Shown here one piece after another: positions 43,140-50,592 of a stretch of 50,592 nucleotides of DNA. Numbering within the stretch: the first letter of the stretch is position 1; each line of letters starts with the position of its first letter. The notes below the pieces were generated by a model that searched no databases, was not told the origin of the DNA, and saw only the letters and a program-made list of their open reading frames with translations. Source of the DNA: Clostridiaceae bacterium (lineage in GTDB: Bacteria > Bacillota > Clostridia > Oscillospirales > Acutalibacteraceae); contig JAEDHT010000013.1 of NCBI GenBank assembly GCA_016296885.1, forward strand, positions 1-50,592, given 5' to 3'. The translations under genes were made by a program, and so were the position numbers.

Positions 43140-44306
43140 TCAATTTAAGCCTATAACCTCAGATATTTCTTTTCCTTTTATGTATACTCTGGGCACACGC
43201 TTTCCTACAAGGCACACTATTTCATAATTAATAGTATCACATAGGCGTGCGAAATCATCACAGCTTATATTGTTATCGCCAAATATGGTTACAGTGTCTC
43301 CACGTTTAACATCAGCAATATCAGAAACATCTACCATTATCTGATCCATACAAACTCTGCCTATAATCATTGATTTTTTTTCATTGATATATATGTATCC
43401 TTTATTGCCAAGATGCCTGCTTAGTCCATCTGCATATCCTATAGGTATAGTTGCAATCTTTTTAGGCTTGTCTGTTTTAAATGTGCATCCATAACCTACA
43501 AATGAGCCTGCGGGTACCTCTTTTACATGAGATACAACAGCTTTAACACACATGACAGGCTTAAGAGAAATTTTATTTCTTATGCTATCAGACGAAAGTC
43601 CATAGAGAATTATACCCGCTCTTACCATGTCAAGGTGCATTGATGGATAATCTAGAATTGCGGCACTGTTTGCACAATGGCGAATGTTAAATTTTATTCC
43701 ATGTGCTTCTATTAGATTTATAGTATTTACAAAACATTCAAACTGCTTTCGAGTATATTCTGCTCCACAATCACCGCCATCTGCAAACGCAAAGTGGGTA
43801 AATACACCTTCAGGATGTAAGCCGTCAAGTGTACAAATTTTGAGTGCTTCTTCTACTGCTGATGAAATCTGAGTATTATTTTGACAAAGCAGGCCTATCC
43901 TTGTCATACCGGTGTCAAGCTTTAGGTGAATTTTTACTGATACACCCTGTCTGACAGCATTTTGTGATAACTTGACCGCATAATCAAGAGAATAAACCGC
44001 TTGAGCAATACTATTATTAGCAAGCGTGGCTACTTCCTCTTCGGGTGTATACCCTAATATAAGTATAGGAAGTGTTATCCCGTTATGCCTTAACTGCAAT
44101 GCTTCATCGAGGTTACTTACAGCAAAATAATCAGCACCCATACGCTCATATTCTTTAGCAAGAACAATGGCACCGTGACCATATGCATCAGCCTTTATTA
44201 CGCAAAGTAATTTTGCATCACTTATGCATTTTTTTATCTCTATAAAATTATGTTCTAGTGCATTTAAATCAATCTCTGCCCACGCACGCTTTAAAAAATG
44301 GTTCAT
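43140..44306 (-). CDS. alr: alanine racemase
   Basis: The 388-residue PLP enzyme interconverts L- and D-alanine for cell-wall peptidoglycan. The start RAWAEIDLNALEHNF, the PLP lysine in VIKADAYGHGA, the C-terminal beta-domain with the catalytic tyrosine in VGYGCTF, and GRVCMDQIMVD are all present. The ATG at 44306 has TTGGAG upstream; the frame runs to a TTG at 44330 but homology begins here. It follows mtnN closely. Confidence 0.96.
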   Translation of the reverse strand: MNHFLKRAWAEIDLNALEHNFIEIKKCISDAKLLCVIKADAYGHGAIVLAKEYERMGADYFAVSNLDEALQLRHNGITLPILILGYTPEEEVATLANNSIAQAVYSLDYAVKLSQNAVRQGVSVKIHLKLDTGMTRIGLLCQNNTQISSAVEEALKICTLDGLHPEGVFTHFAFADGGDCGAEYTRKQFECFVNTINLIEAHGIKFNIRHCANSAAILDYPSMHLDMVRAGIILYGLSSDSIRNKISLKPVMCVKAVVSHVKEVPAGSFVGYGCTFKTDKPKKIATIPIGYADGLSRHLGNKGYIYINEKKSMIIGRVCMDQIMVDVSDIADVKRGDTVTIFGDNNISCDDFARLCDTINYEIVCLVGKRVPRVYIKGKEISEVIGLN

Positions 44307-44330
44307 AGTAAATATATCTCCAATAAACAA

Positions 44331-45017
44331 TCAATTGTTTTTTATGTATTCTAAAACAACACTCACTGCCTTTTCGGCAGAGGACTGCAAAAATTCTGTA
44401 TAATTGTCTATAGATTCATCGTCAGCAGTGTCTGATATAGCACGCACAATAACACAATCAACATCATTTACAAAGCAAACGTGATTGATACTGCCACTTT
44501 CCATATCACATGCAATCGCAGAGAAATTGCTTTTCAAAGTATTTTTGTAATCTCTGTCTGATAAAAATCTATCTGCACTTGCTATTGTGCCTGATAATAC
44601 ATTTAAATTCAACTTATCTGCATACTGCAATACCTTGTTCTTTGCTTCACCTTTACATTCCATATGTACTATATTAAGTCCTGAAATCATACCCAGAGGA
44701 TCACCAAAATCGGTAGTATCCATATCATATTGCACCGTATTACTACCAATCGCTACACTGCCTATTTTAAGTCGGCTGTCTATGGCACCTGCTACGCCAG
44801 TGTTAATAACTACCGAAGGTGAAAATTTGAGAATCATTGTCTGAGCGCAGATTGCCGCAAAAACTTTTCCTATGCCACATTTTGCAACCACAACATCTTT
44901 TCCAAAAATTTGTCCACTCACAAACTCTATACCGGAGTAAAAATCTATCTTCTTATTTTCAATAATGTTTTTGAGTTTTTCAACCTCAACATTCATTGCA
45001 CCTATTATCCCTATCAT
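44331..45017 (-). CDS. mtnN: 5'-methylthioadenosine/S-adenosylhomocysteine nucleosidase
   Basis: The 228-residue MTAN cleaves the glycosidic bond of methylthioadenosine and S-adenosylhomocysteine to adenine plus the thioribose, in methionine salvage. It has the N-terminal GIIGAMNVEVEKL with the catalytic glutamate, VINTGVAGAI, CDMESGSINHVCF and RAISDTAD with the catalytic aspartate. GAGG precedes the ATG, and its product is substrate for LuxS, encoded 12 bases upstream, so the two steps of SAH recycling are co-transcribed. Confidence 0.95.
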   Translation of the reverse strand: MIGIIGAMNVEVEKLKNIIENKKIDFYSGIEFVSGQIFGKDVVVAKCGIGKVFAAICAQTMILKFSPSVVINTGVAGAIDSRLKIGSVAIGSNTVQYDMDTTDFGDPLGMISGLNIVHMECKGEAKNKVLQYADKLNLNVLSGTIASADRFLSDRDYKNTLKSNFSAIACDMESGSINHVCFVNDVDCVIVRAISDTADDESIDNYTEFLQSSAEKAVSVVLEYIKNN

Positions 45018-45029
45018 ATCAAAACCTCA

Positions 45030-45479
45030 TCAATACATAAAATCGTTCTCTTTGCTTTCAAGAATCTCTAAATATTTTTCACATTCGCAAATTGCTGGTT
45101 TAAGATCCAGAGAGCGATAATTGCCACATTCAACAGCGGATGCACCGAACACCTCTCCACTATGACTAATACAAAGCTGTAATGCGTTTTTTACTTCTAA
45201 AAGTGTCTCATCATTAATCGCATTCCTGATCAATAGATAAAAGCCTGTCTGACATCCCATTGGTCCAAAATAAATTATTTTATCCTTAAGTGAACCATTT
45301 CTAAGATATGTTGCCATCAAATGCTCTATAGTGTGCATAGCGGAATTTGAGAGATAATCACCGCAATTCGGCTTCTTAAATCTCAAATCATAAGTGGTAA
45401 TATCACCATCTATACGTGAAACATATATACCCTCATTCAATTTTGTGTGGTCCACGGTAAAACTAGCAATTCTTTCCAT
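45030..45479 (-). CDS. luxS: S-ribosylhomocysteine lyase LuxS
   Basis: The 149-residue zinc enzyme splits S-ribosylhomocysteine to homocysteine and DPD, the precursor of the AI-2 signal. The metal motif HTIEH (His49, Glu52, His53), the catalytic cysteine in GPMGCQTGFY (Cys76) and the third ligand in AVECGNY (Cys118) are present. The ATG at 45479 has a weak ribosome binding site. It is the first gene of a long minus-strand unit that includes mtnN and alr. AI-2 signalling is possible, but detoxification is the certain role. Confidence 0.95.
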   Translation of the reverse strand: MERIASFTVDHTKLNEGIYVSRIDGDITTYDLRFKKPNCGDYLSNSAMHTIEHLMATYLRNGSLKDKIIYFGPMGCQTGFYLLIRNAINDETLLEVKNALQLCISHSGEVFGASAVECGNYRSLDLKPAICECEKYLEILESKENDFMY

Positions 45480-45496
45480 AACATTTTCAAATGCTT

Positions 45497-45568
45497 ATTA
45501 TAGCACTAAACCTCCAATTTAATATCAAAATACTTATATATAATATCACCATATTTTTAATAATTCAA
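45497..45568 (-). promoter_or_regulatory. luxS promoter region, two candidates
   Basis: Minus strand: TTGAAT (45568 to 45563), 17 bases, TATTAT (45545 to 45540), and nearer the gene an extended -10 TGCTATAAT (45505 to 45497). The second would leave a leader of only about 10 bases. A GGAGG at 45515-45511 has no long reading frame after it. Confidence 0.45.
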
Positions 45569-45616
45569 TTATAAATAAGAATAAAGTAAAAAAAACAAAA
45601 AAATGGTTCAAAAGTC

Positions 45617-45645
45617 TTGACATAAGGAAATAATTAATATATAAT
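45617..45645 (+). promoter_or_regulatory. consensus sigma-A promoter of the ylxM-ffh unit
   Basis: TTGACA (45617-45622) and TATAAT (45640-45645) are both perfect, with a 17-base spacer. The predicted start is near 45652, giving a short leader that contains a hairpin before the AGGAG of ylxM. This is the only fully consensus promoter noticed in the window. Confidence 0.92.
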
Positions 45646-45652
45646 AGCAGAG

Positions 45653-45676
45653 CTGTAAAGGTTAATTGCTTTACAG
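45653..45676 (+). promoter_or_regulatory. hairpin at the 5' end of the ylxM-ffh transcript
   Basis: CTGTAAAG (45653-45660) and CTTTACAG (45669-45676) form a perfect 8-bp stem around an 8-base loop, placed at about +1 of the consensus promoter and ending before the ribosome binding site. A 5' hairpin can protect the message from decay. Confidence 0.7.
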
Positions 45677-45694
45677 TGCAGAGGAGCTAAAGAT

Positions 45695-46060
45695 ATGGAT
45701 AATAATTTTGAGCTTTCTATGTTGCTTGATTTTTACGGTTCTTTACTTACTGATAAACAACGTGATATTGCAGAATTATATTATAATGGCGATTATTCGC
45801 TTAGCGAAATTGCTCAGGATCTTCAAATATCCCGTCAGGGAGTGAGAGATTCCTTAAAACGTGCAGAAACTCAGTTGCGACTATTTGAAGATAAAATTGG
45901 ATTTATGAAAAAATACTCAGAATTGAATTTTACATTGGCAAAAATAAAATTGATTTCTAACGATGCAATGAGTTCATCAAATTCGGATGATATGTTTTCT
46001 GCTCTTGAAGCGATATATAATCTAGCAAAATTTTCAGATACAACAGAAGGGATGATGTAG
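45695..46060 (+). CDS. ylxM: YlxM-family DNA-binding protein, SRP-associated
   Basis: The 121-residue protein matches YlxM (UPF0122), a sigma-70 region 4-like helix-turn-helix protein encoded just ahead of ffh. It has the start LDFYGSLLTDKQRDIAELYYNGDYSLSEIAQDLQISRQGVRDSLKRAE, typical of the family. In streptococci YlxM associates with the SRP pathway. AGGAG precedes the ATG, and ffh begins 3 bases after its stop. Confidence 0.93.
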   Translation: MDNNFELSMLLDFYGSLLTDKQRDIAELYYNGDYSLSEIAQDLQISRQGVRDSLKRAETQLRLFEDKIGFMKKYSELNFTLAKIKLISNDAMSSSNSDDMFSALEAIYNLAKFSDTTEGMM

Positions 46061-46063
46061 AAT

Positions 46064-47413
46064 ATGGCTTTTGAAGGACTTTCAGAAAAGCTTAGTGCAG
46101 CTTTTAAAAAGTTGCGTTCAAAAGGCAGGTTAAGTGAGCGTGACGTAAGAGATGCGATGCGTGAAGTACGCCTAGCACTTCTTGAAGCTGATGTTAATTA
46201 CAAAATCGCTAAAGATTTTACAGCGAAAGTTACCGAACGTGCTGTTGGATCAGATGTTTTGGAGAGCTTAACCCCAGCCCAGATGGTTATTAAAATAGTT
46301 AATGAAGAGTTGACTGCTCTTATGGGTAGCACTAACGCCAGACTTGAGTTTGCGTCAAAATCTCCATCTATAATCATGATGTGCGGTTTGCAGGGTTCGG
46401 GTAAAACAACCCATACAGCAAAGCTTGCCAAGCTTCTTATCTCTCAAGGACGCCGACCATTGCTCGCAGCATGTGACGTATATAGACCGGCGGCTATCGA
46501 TCAGTTAAAGGTTGTTGGTAAAAAAGCCGGTGCCCCTGTCTTTGAAATGGGAAAAGCCGATCCTGTTAAAATCTCACAAGAAGCAATTAAATACGCAAAA
46601 GATTATGGAAACGATATTGTTATACTTGATACAGCCGGCCGTCTCCATATTGACGAACAGCTCATGGGCGAGCTTAAGAAAATAAAAGAGACTGTCTCCC
46701 CTGATGAAATTTTGCTTGTTGTAGACTCTATGACCGGTCAAGATGCTGTTAATGTTGCAAAATCATTTAACGAGCTTTTAGATATAACAGGCGTTATACT
46801 AACAAAGCTTGATGGTGATACTCGTGGTGGTGCAGCACTTTCTGTTAAAGAGGTTACAGGCAAGCCTATAAAATTCTGTGGTACCGGAGAAAAACTGGAA
46901 GACCTTGAGATTTTCTATCCAGACAGAATGGCATCACGTATTCTTGGTATGGGTGATGTGCTCACACTAATAGAAGAAGCTGAAAGCAAGCTTGATGCAA
47001 AAAAAGCCGAAAAAATGGCAGAAAAGCTCTCAAAAAACAGCTTTGATCTAAATGATTTGCTTGAACAATTTCAACAGATAAAGAAATTGGGACCTATAAA
47101 GAATGTTCTCACAAAGTTGCCCGGTGTCGGCAATAAACTTGATAATGTAGAATTTGACGATAGACAGATCGACAGAATGGCATCAATCATAATGTCTATG
47201 ACACGTGCTGAAAGAGAAAAGCCCGATATGATTAATGCTTCCAGAAAGAGAAGAATTGCTGCAGGTAGTGGTTCAAAAATTGAAGATGTCAACCGTTTGT
47301 TGCGTCAATTTGAACAAATGCGTAAAATGGTAAAGCAAATGAATGGCACAGAGGTTAAGAGAAAAATGCGTCATTTGCCCGGACTAGGCGGTCCACCAAG
47401 ACGTGGTTTATAA
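46064..47413 (+). CDS. ffh: signal recognition particle protein Ffh (SRP54)
   Basis: The 449-residue GTPase binds signal peptides as they leave the ribosome, together with the small SRP RNA. It has N and G domains (GLQGSGKTTHTAKLA, DTAGRLHIDEQ, TKLDGDTRGGAAL) and a C-terminal methionine-rich M domain (from ~300) with the RNA-binding end RLLRQFEQMRKMVKQM, ending HLPGLGG. AAGGG lies before the ATG. A small inverted repeat (TCGGTA/TACCGA, 47418-47432) lies between it and rpsP. No SRP RNA gene was identified. Confidence 0.97.
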   Translation: MAFEGLSEKLSAAFKKLRSKGRLSERDVRDAMREVRLALLEADVNYKIAKDFTAKVTERAVGSDVLESLTPAQMVIKIVNEELTALMGSTNARLEFASKSPSIIMMCGLQGSGKTTHTAKLAKLLISQGRRPLLAACDVYRPAAIDQLKVVGKKAGAPVFEMGKADPVKISQEAIKYAKDYGNDIVILDTAGRLHIDEQLMGELKKIKETVSPDEILLVVDSMTGQDAVNVAKSFNELLDITGVILTKLDGDTRGGAALSVKEVTGKPIKFCGTGEKLEDLEIFYPDRMASRILGMGDVLTLIEEAESKLDAKKAEKMAEKLSKNSFDLNDLLEQFQQIKKLGPIKNVLTKLPGVGNKLDNVEFDDRQIDRMASIIMSMTRAEREKPDMINASRKRRIAAGSGSKIEDVNRLLRQFEQMRKMVKQMNGTEVKRKMRHLPGLGGPPRRGL

Positions 47414-47472
47414 TAACTCGGTATTGTACCGATATTTATAATAAAAGAATATTTATTTGGAGGTGAATAATA

Positions 47473-47718
47473 ATGGCAGTAAAAATCAGATTGCGTCGCA
47501 TGGGTGCAAAGAAATCTCCTTTCTATCGCATCGTTGTAGCAGATTCCAGATATCCAAGAGATGGTAGATTCATCGAGGAATTAGGTTATTACAACCCACT
47601 TACAGAGCCAGCACTCGTAAAGGTTGATGCTGAGAAGACAAAGAAGTGGATTGCAAATGGTGCACAGCCAACAGACACTGTTAAAGCTTTACTCAAGAAG
47701 AACAACATTCTTGACTAA
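47473..47718 (+). CDS. rpsP: 30S ribosomal protein S16
   Basis: The 81-residue S16 has the canonical MAVKIRLRRMGAKKSPFYRIVVADSR start and an AEKTKKWIANGAQPTDTVKALL end. The strong GGAGG precedes the ATG. It sits between ffh and khpA, as in Bacillus. Confidence 0.98.
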   Translation: MAVKIRLRRMGAKKSPFYRIVVADSRYPRDGRFIEELGYYNPLTEPALVKVDAEKTKKWIANGAQPTDTVKALLKKNNILD

Positions 47719-47741
47719 TTTTTTACGGAGGATAAATTATT

Positions 47742-47975
47742 ATGAAAGACTTACTTAAGGTTATAGCTCAGGGACTTGTTGAGAATCCAGATGCTGTAAG
47801 CGTAACAGAAGATGAGGTTAACGAGGAAGGTATCATCGTGTATCATCTTCATGTTGCTCAAGAGGATATGGGTCGTGTAATTGGTAAGCAAGGCCGTATC
47901 GCTAAGTCAATACGCACAATTGCAAGATCTGTTGCAATTAGAAACAATACTAAGGTAATGGTTGAAATAGACTAA
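47742..47975 (+). CDS. khpA: KH-domain RNA-binding protein KhpA
   Basis: The 77-residue single KH-domain protein is KhpA (YlqC), which pairs with KhpB/EloR and affects RNA and cell elongation in streptococci. The KH loop VIGKQGRIAKSIRTIAR has the GxxG as GKQG. CGGAGG precedes the ATG. The unit ends here at a terminator, whereas in many Firmicutes rimM, trmD and rplS follow. Confidence 0.94.
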   Translation: MKDLLKVIAQGLVENPDAVSVTEDEVNEEGIIVYHLHVAQEDMGRVIGKQGRIAKSIRTIARSVAIRNNTKVMVEID

Positions 47976-47995
47976 TTTTATTATCTGTTTTGTAT

Positions 47996-48024
47996 GAGCT
48001 TCACTTGATGTGGGGCTCTTTTTT
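47996..48024 (+). terminator. rho-independent terminator after khpA
   Basis: GAGCTTCAC (47996-48004) and GTGGGGCTC (48010-48018) form a 9-bp stem including two G.U pairs, and a T-run (TTTTTT) follows. It ends the ylxM-ffh-rpsP-khpA unit. Confidence 0.82.
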
Positions 48025-48041
48025 CTTATTGTTATATATAC

Positions 48042-48077
48042 AAAAAATCCAGACCACTAGAAAAAGTCCAGATTTTT
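48042..48077 (-). terminator. hairpin between khpA and the AlkD-like gene
   Basis: AAAAATC (48043-48049) pairs with GATTTTT (48071-48077), with an inner GAC/GTC pair across an internal loop. It lies 14 bases past the stop of the minus-strand gene, with a T-run on that strand. Confidence 0.5.
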
Positions 48078-48090
48078 GTACTATTTATAG

Positions 48091-48783
48091 TTATCTTTTT
48101 AGTTGTCTTAAATAATCTTTAATATGGTTATCTATGCGGTAGCTCTCAATAGCTTTTTGTATTGTTTTGTTATGAATCCATATATCTAACATATTGTTTT
48201 CAAGATATTTTACAGCATAATCATATTGAAATACCAGTGCTGTTGCAAAATACCATGCAATCATCATATTTAGGTAATAGTCATCTCCTGCTTGACAAGC
48301 TACCATATTCATATATTTAGGATCAAAGCTTTCGTTATCAAGATAAAGCTTCATTAGTTGTCTTATTGCAAAGCGCTTTGCATATACATGATCAGAATCA
48401 ATCCATTTGTAAATCTCTTTTATTAGTAATCCCCTATTCTTTTTAAAAGCAACCGGAGAAAAAGAATCACACGTTGCCCAATTGTCTATATAAGGGAGAA
48501 ACTCATTTACAAGGTCAATACAGGTGAAAAAATCTTTCTCTCTTTCTATTAAGAACGCATGAAGATTGTTTTCTTCATAATAATGATGTGGGAGTGAATG
48601 TAAGAACATTTCTGACTTCTGCCCCCCACCCAAGTCTTTTGCAAGCTTTCTGAGAACCGGTGTACGCACACCTATTACTTTTTCACAATCAACATTTGGG
48701 ATAAGCTTGCAGTGAAAATTTCGATATTCTTCGTCTTTCAAGGAAAAAAGCATTGTTTGAATAGTATTAATTGCGCTCATCAT
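48091..48783 (-). CDS. DNA alkylation repair (AlkD-like HEAT) protein
   Basis: The 230-residue all-helical protein matches the DNA alkylation repair family (AlkC/AlkD), HEAT-like DNA glycosylases that remove N3- and N7-alkyl purines. Recognisable segments are IGVRTPVLRKLAKDL, YEENNLHAFLIE, LPYIDNWATCDSF, WIDSDHVYAKRFAIRQLMKLYL and DYYLNMMIAWYFATAL. The conserved IDNWATCD and YAKRFAIR motifs are present. It starts with ATG at 48783 (or the next codon) and overlaps the preceding gene by 17 bases. Confidence 0.85.
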   Translation of the reverse strand: MMSAINTIQTMLFSLKDEEYRNFHCKLIPNVDCEKVIGVRTPVLRKLAKDLGGGQKSEMFLHSLPHHYYEENNLHAFLIEREKDFFTCIDLVNEFLPYIDNWATCDSFSPVAFKKNRGLLIKEIYKWIDSDHVYAKRFAIRQLMKLYLDNESFDPKYMNMVACQAGDDYYLNMMIAWYFATALVFQYDYAVKYLENNMLDIWIHNKTIQKAIESYRIDNHIKDYLRQLKR

Positions 48784-49942
48784 ATTCCACTCCGCTTATC
48801 TTATATATCTCTTCGATATAGGAAGATTTTTTTACAACTTCCACTTGCTTCTTGATAGCCTGCGGTTTACATATCAGCGTTTTTATTCCTTTATGTATCC
48901 AGCAGAAAGGCAATAATATGGGGGCTTTTCCTAATATAGGATATATTTGCTTCATTATATCAACACCCAAGAACCACCTGCTGAGATAATTCCTTATTTT
49001 TTTTGTTTTAGAAATTTTCTTTTTTACATCTACTTCATTTAATCTATTTATACCACCTACCGCTGTATTTCCAAACACACCATTTGAGTATAAAAATAAA
49101 GCAATTTTTCTATAGTTGGAATCATATTCGCCTGATTTAAACCAGATATCACTCAGATTTTTCATTTTTTTGAAAAATTCCAGAAGTGAAAATTCATCCA
49201 GTTTTTTATAGACGTATTCTTCATCGTATTCTAATTTTTCGGTCAAGAAATATATATCCAATAAAAATCTGATTCCTGCACCCTCACCAACATAATGCTT
49301 ATAAAAATGCGCTACACTATGTATAAGCAAATCTTCATTGCTCATTATACGCACATATTTAAATTCATCGGAATATGGGATACTCCTATCAAATGAAGAT
49401 GAAAAATACTCAAAACCCGGTATTCTATCTTCTACTAGATTTTTATGCATTTCATAGTTATAGATTGGCAGTTTATGATATATTAGTTGATCATATTCAT
49501 CTTTTTTAAATGTAAAACCTAACGATAGCATTATTTCATTTAGCTCCTCGGCTCTGGAGCTATCAAAATATATATCTGTATCAACAGAATATCGCATAGA
49601 TTCCACAGGATATAAATTCTTAATGCAAAAGCCTTTCATTGGCATACAGTTTATTTCTTTTTCTTCAAGCATAGAAAAAATACGTTCGGTCATCAACTGC
49701 TGTTTTGCTTCTCTTATAGTGAACTTTTTGTAATCCTCATAAAACGGCATTATATCAGCGTCACTCAACCCCATATTTTTTATTGCGTAGTAGGTCATAT
49801 TTGTAACATTTTGCTTATTTGCAAAATTATATATGTCTAACCAGGTTATATCAGCTGGCTTATCCTGAGGTTTTGTATTTAAAATTACAGATCTTAACAA
49901 AGATATAACATAATCTCCCAAAATTATATGTCTGTTTTCCAT
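48767..49942 (-). CDS. nucleotidyltransferase-like protein (NTP_transf_5 type)
   Basis: The 391-residue protein has an N-terminal helical region, then MPMKGFCIKNLYP and SMRYSVDTDIYFD, in which the DxD pair and upstream KG fit the divergent nucleotidyltransferase family found near capsule and surface-polymer genes. A C-terminal helical region with a hydrophobic stretch (MKQIYPILGKAPILLPFCW) follows. The donor and acceptor are unknown. AAGGA precedes the ATG. It overlaps the AlkD-like gene by 17 bases, so the two are probably co-translated. Confidence 0.72.
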   Translation of the reverse strand: MENRHIILGDYVISLLRSVILNTKPQDKPADITWLDIYNFANKQNVTNMTYYAIKNMGLSDADIMPFYEDYKKFTIREAKQQLMTERIFSMLEEKEINCMPMKGFCIKNLYPVESMRYSVDTDIYFDSSRAEELNEIMLSLGFTFKKDEYDQLIYHKLPIYNYEMHKNLVEDRIPGFEYFSSSFDRSIPYSDEFKYVRIMSNEDLLIHSVAHFYKHYVGEGAGIRFLLDIYFLTEKLEYDEEYVYKKLDEFSLLEFFKKMKNLSDIWFKSGEYDSNYRKIALFLYSNGVFGNTAVGGINRLNEVDVKKKISKTKKIRNYLSRWFLGVDIMKQIYPILGKAPILLPFCWIHKGIKTLICKPQAIKKQVEVVKKSSYIEEIYKISGVEYDERN

Positions 49943-49973
49943 TTACTAATTTTCCTTGCTCAATCTTTATAAA

Positions 49974-50019
49974 TAAAAATGGCACCGACCAATTTTATTT
50001 TAATAAGTCAATGCCATTT
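49974..50019 (-). terminator. terminator after the lone dockerin gene
   Basis: AAATGGCA (49977-49984) pairs with TGCCATTT (50012-50019), with an inner GAC/GTC pair (49987-49989, 50007-50009). On the minus strand a T-run (TTTTTATTT) follows. It lies 23 bases past the dockerin stop, so it should end that transcript ahead of the next minus-strand gene. Confidence 0.75.
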
Positions 50020-50041
50020 ATCAATAAACAATATAAATTCT

Positions 50042-50443
50042 TTAAGGTTTGACTACTTGGCTCCATCCTTCTTCATCCGTATCAGTGTCTACCAAATCAA
50101 AGATATCTCCACCGTTTGGATTTTCAAAAGAGGATATGAGCTTTGCAATATATTTTTGAATCATAACGACATCTTCCATATTGACATTATTATCAAATGT
50201 AACATCAGCTGCCCATAGGGCATCACCTTCATTTTCAACACTTCCTGAAATTGTTAATAGCTTAGCAAGATGTCTCTGAAGCATAACGATATCATCCATT
50301 GTAATTTTCTCATCACAATTGACATCGCCTTTTTTGCACTCATCAAGCAATACTATATCATCATCTGCAAATGCAACGGATACCGATGAAATCATCAGCG
50401 TGCACATAATCAAGGATATAATTGATAATAATACTTTTTTCAT
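50042..50443 (-). CDS. secreted stand-alone dockerin protein
   Basis: The 133-residue exported protein has a signal peptide (1-26), a type I dockerin with calcium loops GDVNCDEKITMDD (39-51) and ADVTFDNNVNMED (79-91), each followed by a VMLQRHLAKLL-type or VMIQKYIAKLI-type helix, and a short acidic C-terminal tail. There is no catalytic domain, so it could cap, space or compete for cohesin sites. GGGGGGAA precedes the ATG, and a sigma-A promoter and a terminator bracket the gene, so it is a single-gene transcript. Confidence 0.9.
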   Translation of the reverse strand: MKKVLLSIISLIMCTLMISSVSVAFADDDIVLLDECKKGDVNCDEKITMDDIVMLQRHLAKLLTISGSVENEGDALWAADVTFDNNVNMEDVVMIQKYIAKLISSFENPNGGDIFDLVDTDTDEEGWSQVVKP

Positions 50444-50479
50444 TATAAATTCCCCCCAAAATAATTATTTTCCTTGATG

Positions 50480-50509
50480 ATTTTAACATATTACTATACA
50501 TTACGTCAA
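50480..50509 (-). promoter_or_regulatory. promoter of the lone dockerin gene
   Basis: On the minus strand TTGACG (50509 to 50504), 18 bases, then TAAAAT (50485 to 50480). The predicted start lies about 30 bases before the ATG. Bases 50510-50592 show nothing I recognise. Confidence 0.65.
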
Positions 50510-50592
50510 GTAAATACTTCAAAATTTTGTATTGCACATTGTAAAGTCGTCAATGATAGGTGACACTTTTCTCAAAAAAATATGATGTTCCA

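Noticed and set aside
45480..45694. Possible small RNA or SRP RNA gene in the divergent spacer
   Set aside because: Promoters on both strands explain the space; no SRP RNA helix 8 core or long structured element was seen.

Overview
The window looks like chromosome from a low-GC, Gram-positive member of the Clostridia, most likely the Oscillospiraceae/Ruminococcaceae. The basis is A+T-rich sequence with strong GGAGG-type ribosome binding sites, frequent TTG/GTG starts, Rex, TepA, YlxM, TrmFO, LuxS and a Bacillus/Clostridium-like gene order (dprA-topA-trmFO, rnc-smc-ftsY, ylxM-ffh-rpsP-khpA), plus three secreted proteins with type I dockerin repeats, as in cohesin/dockerin-using ruminococci. 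The family call is inference; no rRNA or other taxonomic marker is present.

Layout. Bases 1-105 hold the tail of a probable transposase cut by the window edge. Bases 183-7030 (+) carry an asparaginase, a zinc-ribbon membrane protein, a serine-hydrolase lipoprotein, a fused IspDF enzyme, a TrmN6-like methylase, RsmI and FolC, closed by hairpins at 7036-7120. From 45479 down to 7160 nearly everything is on the minus strand, in three apparent transcription units. Unit A (45479 to 29531) is luxS, mtnN, alr, an rRNA/tRNA methylase, dprA, topA, trmFO, plsX, rnc, a radical SAM gene, smc, ftsY, rdgB and yhbY, ending in a strong terminator. Unit B starts from a near-consensus promoter at 29403-29375: tepA, uppP, ftsK, ygiQ, a 53-residue small protein, a flavin reductase, a small membrane exporter, two flavoproteins, a WYL regulator, rex, then a 1395-residue dockerin cysteine protease, a lipoprotein and a dockerin polysaccharide deacetylase; a long hairpin follows at 10649-10685. 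Unit C is the M16 peptidase pair and lgt. A divergent promoter region at 45480-45694 faces a plus-strand SRP/ribosome unit (ylxM, ffh, rpsP, khpA). The right end (48091-50443, minus) holds a DNA alkylation-repair-like protein overlapping a nucleotidyltransferase-like gene, and a tiny secreted protein that is essentially only a dockerin.

How the parts fit. Most of the window is housekeeping: isoprenoid and folate synthesis, protein export and lipoprotein maturation, chromosome segregation, tRNA/rRNA modification and SAH recycling. The part least explained by known biology is the exported module at 10712-17060 behind rex: a papain-like protease with two Fn3-like domains, three copies of an unrecognised ~100-residue domain, a very acidic linker and a dockerin, next to a lipoprotein and a dockerin-Big2-NodB deacetylase. 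With the lone dockerin at 50042-50443 it suggests a surface-assembled, non-cellulolytic dockerin system. No cohesin or scaffoldin is visible here. No tRNA, rRNA, CRISPR array or riboswitch was recognised, and no gene-free stretch exceeds 300 bases.
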